A program made the position numbers and the translations under genes. The notes under the pieces were generated by a model, which saw only the letters and a list, made by a program, of their open reading frames with translations, did not search any database and was not told the DNA's origin. A stretch of DNA of 64,000 nt from Clostridiales bacterium (GTDB taxonomy: Bacteria; Bacillota; Clostridia; Christensenellales; Aristaeellaceae): positions 57,810 to 121,809 of the forward strand of contig JALFVL010000025.1 of NCBI GenBank assembly GCA_022787165.1, in the 5' to 3' direction. This document shows positions 58,531 to 64,000 of the stretch, in pieces. Position 1 is the first letter of the stretch; every line of letters starts with the position of its first letter.

Positions 58531-59259
58531 ATGAAGAAACACAAGAGACTGAAGCTTGGTGTTGTAGCCGTGCTGCTTCTGTGCTGCGCTTGCTGGGGAT
58601 ATACTGCGGATTACTATCACGCGGACGATATTGCTGTGGCAGCAATGAGCTCTGCCGCAGATGTGACCGTAGAGCAGAAGGGGAACACCCTCGCCTTTGT
58701 TCCCGAGGACGCGGAAACCGGCCTGATTTTCTATCCCGGCGGTAAGGTGGAGTATACCGCCTATGCGCCACTGATGCGCGCGCTGGCCGACAACGGCGTG
58801 CTTGCCGTGCTGGTCAAAATGCCGCTGAATCTGGCGGTGCTTCATATGAACGCCGCCAACGACATCCCGGAGCAGTACCCGCAGATCAGGGACTGGTACA
58901 TCGGCGGACACTCTCTGGGCGGCAGCATGGCGGCGAGCCACGCAGCGAAAAACGCCCTCGCCTATGATGGACTTGTCCTGCTGGCGTCGTATTCCACCGC
59001 GGATCTCAGTGCGTCCGGTCTGCGGGTGATTTCGATATTCGGCTCGAAGGATGGCGTACTGAATATGGAGAAGTACGCCGAATACAGGCGCAATCTGCCT
59101 GCTGCGCTTGAGGAGCATATCATCGAAGGTGGCTGCCACGCAGGATTTGGAAGCTATGGCCCGCAGGATGGCGACGGTGTGCCGACGATAACCGGAGAAG
59201 CGCAGATTGCCGAAGCCGTTCGGCTATTGATGGCATTTTTGGATAGCACAAGGGAATGA
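58531..59259 (+). CDS. Membrane-anchored alpha/beta hydrolase
   Basis: The 242-residue protein has an N-terminal membrane anchor (about 8-27, KLGVVAVLLLCCACWGYTAD) and an alpha/beta hydrolase domain. The nucleophile elbow is GGHSLGGSMAASHAAK, the acidic residue lies near IFGSKDGVLN, and the catalytic His is in IIEGGCHAGFGSYGPQDGDG. It matches the small 'alpha/beta hydrolase fold-5' group of Firmicutes. The ATG at 58531 lies 10 nt after GAAGGAGG; the ATG at 58522 is too close. Base composition is less GC-rich than the genes to the left, consistent with accessory DNA. Confidence 0.85.
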   Translation: MKKHKRLKLGVVAVLLLCCACWGYTADYYHADDIAVAAMSSAADVTVEQKGNTLAFVPEDAETGLIFYPGGKVEYTAYAPLMRALADNGVLAVLVKMPLNLAVLHMNAANDIPEQYPQIRDWYIGGHSLGGSMAASHAAKNALAYDGLVLLASYSTADLSASGLRVISIFGSKDGVLNMEKYAEYRRNLPAALEEHIIEGGCHAGFGSYGPQDGDGVPTITGEAQIAEAVRLLMAFLDSTRE

Positions 59260-59271
59260 TTCCTTCTTACG

Positions 59272-59306
59272 ACCTTCACGGGATTTGCCGTGGAGGTTTT
59301 CTTTTT
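59272..59306 (+). terminator. Terminator after the hydrolase gene
   Basis: ACCTTCACGG (59272-59281) pairs with CCGTGGAGGT (59288-59297, one mismatch), followed by TTTCTTTTT. Confidence 0.8.
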
Positions 59307-59384
59307 CATAGCGAAGATTCTTCTTGACTTTCATGAGGTTCAGAGTGATCAATACCATACCAAATGGAAAAGGAGGATCACATC

Positions 59385-60260
59385 ATGATTCTGAACACCC
59401 ACCCCGAGAACCGAAAGGAAATGGTCAAGGCGATTTGCGAGCTGACCGGCATGAACGCAACGTATCTCTTCACACCCACATACGCATATCAGGTCGGCCC
59501 AATCACCGTCAGCCGGGACGGCAGCATTGTCTGCGAGGACGAAGCGATGCTTTCAACCATCAAACCCATGCTCATCGAGCGCGGCTGGCTGGAGGCTGAA
59601 GCTCGGAGCGAAATGCCCGTTGAAACTGAATCCCCTGCTGATTCTAAAGAGGTGCCGGATACGATGGAAACCATCGGCGTTGAGCAGATGGACATCACCA
59701 TGCCAATTCCCGGCTGGACGGTTGCACAGATGACCAACCTTCTGAGGATGCTTTGTTGCAAGCAGAACCTCATCAACCGCATGATTGGTTGCGATATGCT
59801 TTCCATCGAGGAATCCTTTGTTCAAGCCATGTCAGAAAACCCGCCCGAGAGTACAGCCGATTTGGAAGCGCGTGTGCAGGAAGCTATTGAGGCCGGGAGC
59901 ATTTGCGGATTCCGGTTTTCAGATGGGCAGATTACCCTCGGCACGCCCTTTGCACAGGACGAGCCGACCCGCTGGACGGCCTACGCTGATCTGTTCAAAG
60001 GCATGCTGAGGATTGCCGAAACTGCCACGCGGATCAGCCTCAAACGTCTGGACGATCCGGAGAATGAAAAGTACCACGCCAACAGCTGGCTGATGCGCAT
60101 GGGGCTCAGAGGCCCTCAGAATAAGGAGACGCGACGCATCCTGATGGGCCACCTGACCGGCTTTGCCGCATTCAGGAGCGCTGCCGATATGCAGGCACAC
60201 AAGGAGAGGATGGCGCGAAAGAGGAGGGAGGTGCGGCAGAATGAACAGAGCAAGGCCTGA
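59385..60260 (+). CDS. Conjugative-element protein of the 'virulence-related' family
   Basis: The 291-residue protein begins MILNTHPENRKEMVKAICEL, continuing TGMNATYLFTPTYAYQVGPITVSRDGSIV. This N-terminal pattern (RKEMV...T...YLG/F.P.YAY..G...I...G) is shared by proteins labelled 'virulence-related' in Tn1549-like and other clostridial conjugative elements. Their function is unknown. No enzymatic motif, signal peptide or membrane helix is evident. The C-terminus is basic (MARKRREVRQNEQ). The ATG at 59385 has AAAGGAGG upstream. It overlaps the next gene by 20 nt. Confidence 0.65.
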   Translation: MILNTHPENRKEMVKAICELTGMNATYLFTPTYAYQVGPITVSRDGSIVCEDEAMLSTIKPMLIERGWLEAEARSEMPVETESPADSKEVPDTMETIGVEQMDITMPIPGWTVAQMTNLLRMLCCKQNLINRMIGCDMLSIEESFVQAMSENPPESTADLEARVQEAIEAGSICGFRFSDGQITLGTPFAQDEPTRWTAYADLFKGMLRIAETATRISLKRLDDPENEKYHANSWLMRMGLRGPQNKETRRILMGHLTGFAAFRSAADMQAHKERMARKRREVRQNEQSKA

Positions 60261-60789
60261 GCAGCCAGTACCCGTGCAGTATGATCAATTGCTGCTCGAT
60301 TTGAAAGCCCGGCAGCAAGCCGGTGAGCACATGCCCTGCCCGCGATGCGGAAAGGACACCATGAAACCTGATTTACACACCAACGCGCTCAGCCGCCACG
60401 CAGACCTGTTCATCTGCGACCAGTGCGGCACAGCGGAGGCCATGCTCGATTTCATGAACAATCCGCTGCCGCTTTCCTGCTGGGCAGCGATGCGGGAGCC
60501 GAAGCCGAAGTCGGATCTCAAAACGATGAGCAGCGATGAAGCCATGAAGCTGGTGCGCAGGGAACACGTTCCCTTCCTGACGGAGCTGTACGAGCGATGG
60601 CGAGCCGCGCCGCCGGGCACCGATTTCGATCTGTTCCGGCGCGAGGCGTACAGGAACTGCCCGGGGCTGACCCAGATTTGGGAGCAGCCCTTCCAGGCGA
60701 AGTACAGCACAACAGACGGACACCTGCTGATTCAACTGAGCACAGGCAAGCGGGGCACCGTCGTCCGGGGCTACATCGTAAAGACCTAA
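60241..60789 (+). CDS. Zinc-ribbon protein of unknown function, mobile-element type
   Basis: The 182-residue protein has a four-Cys zinc ribbon (CPRCGKD near 41-47 and CDQCGTAEAML near 68-78) followed by a helical region (DEAMKLVRREHVPFLTELYE). Similar small zinc-ribbon proteins accompany the preceding family in clostridial conjugative elements. The specific function is not recognised. GGGAGGTG precedes the ATG at 60241, which lies inside the end of the previous gene, so the two are translationally coupled. Confidence 0.65.
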   Translation: MNRARPEQPVPVQYDQLLLDLKARQQAGEHMPCPRCGKDTMKPDLHTNALSRHADLFICDQCGTAEAMLDFMNNPLPLSCWAAMREPKPKSDLKTMSSDEAMKLVRREHVPFLTELYERWRAAPPGTDFDLFRREAYRNCPGLTQIWEQPFQAKYSTTDGHLLIQLSTGKRGTVVRGYIVKT

Positions 60790-60805
60790 TCCCGCGGGGA
60801 TTTGA

Positions 60806-60838
60806 AAGCAGTCTGGCTTCGCGCCGGGCTGCTTTTCC
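60806..60838 (+). terminator. Terminator after the zinc-ribbon gene
   Basis: AGCAG...CTGCT hairpin with inner GGC/GCC and a TTCG loop (60807-60832), followed by TTTTCC. Confidence 0.75.
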
Positions 60839-60970
60839 TTTGCGGTGTTGCGCGCACGTTTGGCCCACGTCGCCCCGGATTCAGGAGCTGCGAGGGTTTT
60901 CCCAACCGGCACGTGCGGGCCGCGTGTGGGGCAAACAGCGCGGACGATTTGAAAGCCCCCTCGCAACGAG

Positions 60971-60993
60971 AAAAACCGCCCCATGCGGAGCGG
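60971..60993 (-). terminator. Terminator of the minus-strand accessory cluster
   Basis: On the minus strand CCGCTCC-GCAT-GGGGCGG (60993-60976) followed by TTTTT (60975-60971), 20 nt after the last stop codon. The rest of the gap 60839-60970 shows only copies of the GATTCAGGAGCT-like motif. Confidence 0.8.
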
Positions 60994-61012
60994 CAATCCT
61001 CGTGCTCGATGC

Positions 61013-61612
61013 TCATGCCCTGTGCCTCCAGCGCAGCTCCCGATAGCTGTCGTTGCTGAACAGCAGCCCGCGCTCGTTGATGAAGTTGCCAACGGTGGCA
61101 ATGTACCCGGAGCCGTCCATGATGGCCAGCTTCGAGCCTGCCAGTCGCTCAATCCGATTCAGGAGCTGTGCATCCTTGAGGTCGTCCAGCCCATGCACCA
61201 TCCGCGCCATGTAATGCGTGATGAACAGCGCCGTATCGCTGTACTCGTGCTGGGTCGGGTCGCTGGTCAGCCGGATGATTCCGTTGTGCGCGACCCCGCA
61301 CGGGCATTCCACGTCGAGTGCCTTCATGTGGGGCAGGCAATTTGAGAGCGGGAACGGATGCGTCATTTCCGGGTTCACGCCCGCCTGTGTGCTGATGCGG
61401 AAGTGGTAGACCACGCTGTCCTTCGCGGTGAAGTGTTCTGCCTTGACGGCACTCAGGAAGGAGTCGATGTCCATGAAGCCCTTATGGATGTGGACGCGGC
61501 CTTCGCGGGCGTACATGTATCCCGCGCCGTGCGGGTTGTTCAGGAACATCATCTTGATTTGGGAGATGCTGGGCTGGCGAGTTCTCGCCGGGGATACGCA
61601 AATGATGCACAT
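61013..61612 (-). CDS. Class II glutamine amidotransferase-like protein
   Basis: The 199-residue protein starts MCIICVSPART; removal of Met would expose Cys as the N-terminal nucleophile. The family motifs FRISTQAG (as in R-x-S-T-x-G), HPFPLSN and VAHNGII (as in HNGxI) are all visible, in the correct order. It should release ammonia from glutamine or act as a related amidase. Amidoligases in mobile elements are often found near such proteins, and one is encoded at the right edge here. AGGAGGTACAACAGT precedes the ATG. Confidence 0.8.
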   Translation of the reverse strand: MCIICVSPARTRQPSISQIKMMFLNNPHGAGYMYAREGRVHIHKGFMDIDSFLSAVKAEHFTAKDSVVYHFRISTQAGVNPEMTHPFPLSNCLPHMKALDVECPCGVAHNGIIRLTSDPTQHEYSDTALFITHYMARMVHGLDDLKDAQLLNRIERLAGSKLAIMDGSGYIATVGNFINERGLLFSNDSYRELRWRHRA

Positions 61613-61674
61613 ACTGTTGTACCTCCTATGTGTTTTGTCGGGAACCTGCGGTTCTTGATTTAGAAGCGGTTGGT

Positions 61675-61893
61675 TCAGGCGGAGAGGCTGAACGGCTCTT
61701 CGGGGTACGTGCTCTCCGTGTCCCTGTGGCTGGCGATCAGCTCCTCGGCGTGTCTCTGCAGGAGCGGCATCGCCCTCCTGATGCGATCCTCGCCGTCGAG
61801 CTTGGACAGCAGGATGTGATGCACGTAGTCGTACAGGCTGTCGTCGAACCAGTCGAGGACATCCATCAGGGTTTCAAAGCTCATGTGCTTCAT
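61675..61893 (-). CDS. Small acidic hypothetical protein
   Basis: A 72-residue protein, MKHMSFETLMDVLDWFDDSL..., acidic and helical, with no recognised family. GAGGAGG lies 9 nt before the ATG at 61893; a TTG at 61902 abuts that site and is rejected. It shares the leader motif (AAATCAAG before the ribosome binding site) with its neighbours. Confidence 0.75.
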   Translation of the reverse strand: MKHMSFETLMDVLDWFDDSLYDYVHHILLSKLDGEDRIRRAMPLLQRHAEELIASHRDTESTYPEEPFSLSA

Positions 61894-62036
61894 CGTGGTC
61901 AACCTCCTCTTGATTTCAAAGCCCTGCGGGCATGGTATTCATCACTCTTTCGCGCCGGGATAGCAACCCGACCGATGCACCAAGGTTCCGGCAGATGGAT
62001 TTGTCCATATCCACCTGCCGTCCTTGATTCAGGAGC

Positions 62037-62366
62037 TTACGGCTCCTCGAGGCCAACGTACCTCGGGTAATCGAAGCCCTGCGGATCGATGATCAGCACC
62101 ATTGCGGATTGCGGGCAAGTGACGCGCATGGCGGCAACGGCCCCGTCCTTTGAGCAGTACATGTGATCCGAGAACCGCTCGATCCAGTCGTACAGTTCCA
62201 TCAGGTTCTCGCACAGATCGAAGAACTCGTTCGCTTCAAGCTGTACTTCTTCGGCGATGTAGTAGTCGCTGAAGGCTTTCTCACCACGCTTCTCGGCGAA
62301 GCTGCGACTTCTCTCCTGTACCTCCTCGAGTGTGCTGGGTTTGCGGATGAAGATTGTCTTGGGCAT
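62037..62366 (-). CDS. Hypothetical protein, accessory-element family
   Basis: The 109-residue protein starts MPKTIFIRKPSTLEEVQERS and has an acidic helical middle (EEVQLEANEFFDLCENLMELYDWIERF). The C-terminal half (CSKDGAVAAMRVTCPQSAMVLIIDPQGFDYPRYVGL) looks like a compact beta unit. No known catalytic motif is present. AAGGAGGTACAACAC precedes the ATG. Copy 1 of the three-way-junction RNA lies 35 nt upstream of the start. Confidence 0.8.
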   Translation of the reverse strand: MPKTIFIRKPSTLEEVQERSRSFAEKRGEKAFSDYYIAEEVQLEANEFFDLCENLMELYDWIERFSDHMYCSKDGAVAAMRVTCPQSAMVLIIDPQGFDYPRYVGLEEP

Positions 62367-62400
62367 GTGTTGTACCTCCTTCTTGATTTGGAAGCTGTGT

Positions 62401-62460
62401 GGCTCCCGCGACCGGGTTGCCCCGGTTTCGGCCTGTGCCGGAGGCCATCGTCAGGCGGGT
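62401..62460 (-). ncRNA. Three-way-junction RNA motif, copy 1
   Basis: Read on the minus strand, CCCGC/GCGGG closes the motif (62459-62455 with 62409-62405). One arm is GGCCT/AGGCC. The other is CCGGG-GCAA-CCCGG with a GNRA tetraloop. A 60-bp segment is identical to copy 2 except one loop base. It has no T tract, so it is not an intrinsic terminator. Confidence 0.75.
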
Positions 62461-62464
62461 CGAT

Positions 62465-62698
62465 TCAGGAGCTGTACCGCTCTCCGAGTGTGAGCCGGGC
62501 AAGGCTCCGTTCTGTGTCGTCTTCCCAGCTGTGCTCTACCAGCTCGATTTCGGCATACAGGTCGGCGCTGTCCGGCTCAGCGAAAAGCCTGAAGGCTTCC
62601 CAAGCCTGTGCCAAGTCGATGTGCTCCTGTTCCTCGTAGGGGATTTCGGAGCCGGGTGTGCGGTGTGTAAAGCGGATGATGTACGTGGTGCCAGGCAT
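62465..62698 (-). CDS. Small acidic hypothetical protein
   Basis: A 77-residue acidic protein, MPGTTYIIRFTHRTPGSEIP..., without recognised motifs; predicted mixed alpha/beta. AAGGAGGTACACAAC precedes the ATG. It ends next to the RNA motif copy 1. Neighbouring cistrons are on the same strand with the same leader type. Confidence 0.75.
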   Translation of the reverse strand: MPGTTYIIRFTHRTPGSEIPYEEQEHIDLAQAWEAFRLFAEPDSADLYAEIELVEHSWEDDTERSLARLTLGERYSS

Positions 62699-62733
62699 GT
62701 TGTGTACCTCCTTCGCGATTTAGGAGCTGTGCG

Positions 62734-62931
62734 TCAGTCGCTAATCTGTGCGGCCAGCCGCCCCGAAAGGCTCCCCAGCCGATTCCAAAGCTCGTCGGTC
62801 TCTGTGCTGTCAAGGCCTGCGCTGGCGATCTGCGCCGCCAGATTTCCGATCTTCCCGCGGTAGTCGCACAGCGCGGTGTGCAGGAGGAAAACCTCCTCCT
62901 GTGTCAGGGCGATGGTGACCTGTGCTTCCAT
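62734..62931 (-). CDS. Small helical hypothetical protein
   Basis: A 65-residue protein, MEAQVTIALTQEEVFLLHTA..., predicted as two helices, with heptad-like spacing of hydrophobic residues in LWNRLGSLSGRLAAQI. No family recognised. AAGGAGGTACACATC precedes the ATG; the same leader motif is upstream. Confidence 0.72.
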   Translation of the reverse strand: MEAQVTIALTQEEVFLLHTALCDYRGKIGNLAAQIASAGLDSTETDELWNRLGSLSGRLAAQISD

Positions 62932-62950
62932 GATGTGTACCTCCTTGATT

Positions 62951-63250
62951 TCAGAGCTTGTTGTAAACCATGTGCCTGCCGGGAATGCGCTCCAACTTGA
63001 TCGCTTTCCCGAAGGGGAAGTCCGCCTTGGGCATCCGCAGGGCGTACCAGCAGCCGGGCTTGAGCTGTGCGAGCTGGCTTTCGACCGGCTTCAGAGCGGC
63101 GATCAGCGCGGCGTCGCCCTTGAGCGTCGGCGACTTGGTAGCTGTGTCAAGGCTCGCGGTCTTGACCCCGTCCCAGTACTCGTCGAAAGCCCGCAGGTAC
63201 AGCCGTCCGTCCTTCAGGCGGGCGACCTCGATTTCGTAGCGTGTCCTCAT
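62951..63250 (-). CDS. Small hypothetical protein
   Basis: The 99-residue basic protein starts MRTRYEIEVARLKDGRLYLR and contains LKGDAALIAALKPVESQLAQ. No family recognised. The start at ATG 63250 follows AAGGAGGTACACACA; the long in-frame extension upstream runs through RNA motif copy 2 and the next gene and is rejected. RNA motif copy 2 lies 35 nt upstream of the start. Confidence 0.75.
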   Translation of the reverse strand: MRTRYEIEVARLKDGRLYLRAFDEYWDGVKTASLDTATKSPTLKGDAALIAALKPVESQLAQLKPGCWYALRMPKADFPFGKAIKLERIPGRHMVYNKL

Positions 63251-63283
63251 GTGTGTGTACCTCCTTCTTGATTTGGGAACTGT

Positions 63284-63343
63284 GGCTCCCGCGACCGGGT
63301 TTCCCCGGTTTCGGCCTGTGCCGGAGGCCATCGTCAGGCGGGT
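63284..63343 (-). ncRNA. Three-way-junction RNA motif, copy 2
   Basis: Same layout as copy 1: closing stem 63342-63338 with 63292-63288, one arm GGCCT/AGGCC, the other CCGGG-GAAA-CCCGG with a GNRA loop. The only difference from copy 1 is one base in that loop, which keeps the GNRA pattern when read on the minus strand. Confidence 0.75.
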
Positions 63344-63360
63344 GTGCTTGATTTGGAAAC

Positions 63361-63573
63361 TCAATCCTCCTCCTCCTCGTCCTCCTCGGGCGTGTAGATC
63401 CTCTGCTCGGTGATGCCGCCGTAGGTGTACCCGCGGTCGTGCGAAAGGTAGATCTGTGCGTCCTCGGGGAACTCGCTGAGGCAGTCGATCAGCTCGCCGA
63501 CGGTCATGGTGCGGTGGATCTGGTCGATGGCGTAGCCTTCGCGCATGGCGGTGATGTAGATGACGTTCTTCAT
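63361..63573 (-). CDS. Small acidic hypothetical protein
   Basis: A 70-residue protein, MKNVIYITAMREGYAIDQIH..., with a Glu/Asp-rich C-terminus (TPEEDEEEED). The segment MTVGELIDCLSEFPEDAQIYLSHDRGYTYGGI resembles small 'YodL-like/DUF' proteins of clostridial mobile elements, where a helix and a 'P.D..I' strand recur, but no assignment is firm. AAGGAGGCACACACC precedes the ATG. RNA motif copy 3 lies upstream. Confidence 0.75.
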   Translation of the reverse strand: MKNVIYITAMREGYAIDQIHRTMTVGELIDCLSEFPEDAQIYLSHDRGYTYGGITEQRIYTPEEDEEEED

Positions 63574-63608
63574 GGTGTGTGCCTCCTTGATTTGAAAGAT
63601 AGTGTGCG

Positions 63609-63669
63609 GCTTCCCGCGACGCGCTGTGCGCGTTTCGGCTCGGAGCCGCCGAGCCCTCGTCAGGCGGGG
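63609..63669 (-). ncRNA. Three-way-junction RNA motif, copy 3 (diverged)
   Basis: The closing stem CCCGC/GCGGG (63668-63664 with 63617-63613) and the TCG and GAAA-like joints are conserved, but both arms have changed with pairing kept: one arm CGCGC-ACA-GCGCG, the other GGCTCGG/CCGAGCC. At least five base pairs differ from copies 1 and 2 by compensated changes. Confidence 0.7.
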
Positions 63670-63690
63670 TGTGCTTGGGGAGGCTCCCGA

Positions 63691-64000
63691 TCAGGAAGCC
63701 ATCCGCCAAGCGCTGTTCCCGGGCAGGAGGTGTGTGAGCTCCTCGCGGGCGGTGGCGAATTCGTCGCCAATGAACCCGAGGCGAAGGAGCCAGCACCGGA
63801 AGGTGTACTTCGGGTTGTCGGTTTCCGGTCGGGTCGGGCTGGCGGCCTTGCTGGTCAGGGCCTGTGCGCTGATGGCCATGCAAAGCTGGATGTAGGCCTG
63901 AATCTTCCGCGGTTCGAGTGTGCCGTTGAAGGCCCGGAACTCGATGGTGTGCGCGGGGCGCTCGGTCGAGAAGGTCGCGTGGAGGTTGAGCAGGTGGTAG
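63691..64000 (-). CDS. Amidoligase family protein, N-terminus beyond the window
   Basis: The reading frame is open to the window edge. The visible 102 C-terminal residues include YHLLNLHATFSTERPAHTIE followed by FRAFNGTLEPRKIQAYIQL, the signature of the COOH-NH2 ligase (amidoligase) family, with the NLH and EFR-FNGT motifs. Such enzymes form amide bonds with ATP and are frequent in clostridial conjugative elements. The ATP-binding N-terminal part lies outside the window. Confidence 0.85.
   Translation of the reverse strand, partial: YHLLNLHATFSTERPAHTIEFRAFNGTLEPRKIQAYIQLCMAISAQALTSKAASPTRPETDNPKYTFRCWLLRLGFIGDEFATAREELTHLLPGNSAWRMAS

Noticed and set aside
58044..58771. Minus-strand open frames over the tmRNA and its downstream gap
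   Set aside because: They overlap the tmRNA gene and the next promoter and have no motif or ribosome binding site.
62401..63669. Intrinsic terminators between the small accessory genes
   Set aside because: The GC-rich hairpins have no T tract on either strand; a true terminator for the cluster is at 60971-60993.

Overview
The window looks like a chromosome segment from a GC-rich, spore-forming, anaerobic member of the Clostridia (Bacillota), probably from a gut-type lineage. The pointers are strong AAGGAGG ribosome binding sites, frequent GTG/TTG starts, sporulation genes yabP and yabQ, an HprK-type catabolite regulator, a serS T-box, a HisZ-dependent short HisG, a Na+-decarboxylase type membrane subunit, and a tail of genes typical of clostridial conjugative elements. 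Species-level placement cannot be made from the sequence alone.

Layout. 1-10.3 kb: HAD hydrolase (partial), exported peptidoglycan-binding protein, phosphohexomutase, hprK, ROK glucokinase, ferritin-like protein (minus strand), oadB plus a tiny OadG-like subunit, beta-phosphoglucomutase and a Gfo/Idh/MocA oxidoreductase. 10.4-19.5 kb: GT-C type glycosyltransferase, serine hydrolase, polysaccharide flippase, SDR-like protein, solute-binding protein, then yabP-yabQ-divIC. 19.5-29.4 kb: three tandem 95-bp structured repeats, a Ppx/GppA phosphatase, and a complete histidine operon (hisR-like regulator, hisZ, G, D, C, B, H, A, F, IE, and a PHP histidinol phosphatase) behind a clear promoter/operator. 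29.4-35.4 kb (minus): a dlt-like cluster (MBOAT acyltransferase, SGNH/DltD-like protein, adenylation enzyme, PLP decarboxylase, carrier protein). 35.6-37.3 kb: AEC transporter and a CofE-like ligase. 37.4-39.8 kb: T-box controlled serS, and an AlkD-like protein. 39.8-47.1 kb (minus): an aromatic amino acid operon aroF-tyrA-aroB-aroA-aroC-pheA-aroK behind a Phe/Tyr-rich leader peptide and terminator. 47.1-49.2 kb: Trk/Ktr potassium uptake. 49.2-52.1 kb: dus and two tandem aspartoacylase-like proteins, divergent from an ATP-grasp / alpha-E / transglutaminase operon (52.3-55.1 kb). 55.2-58.2 kb: radical SAM protein, Sir2 deacetylase, smpB and tmRNA.

58.2-64.0 kb is accessory. After the tmRNA terminator come a membrane-anchored alpha/beta hydrolase and then genes of conjugative-element type: a 'virulence-related' family protein, a zinc-ribbon protein, a class II glutamine amidotransferase-like protein, six small proteins, and the C-terminal part of an amidoligase running off the window. 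These small genes share a repeated leader, and three of the intergenic gaps hold copies of a compact three-way-junction RNA with compensatory changes.

Best candidates for something undescribed: (i) the dlt-like cluster with an aminoacyl-carrier-protein decarboxylase, predicted to put an amine-bearing acyl group on a surface polymer; (ii) the three-way-junction RNA family in the accessory element; (iii) the 95-bp two-hairpin repeat with covarying stems; (iv) the Phe/Tyr leader-peptide attenuator in a clostridial aro operon.
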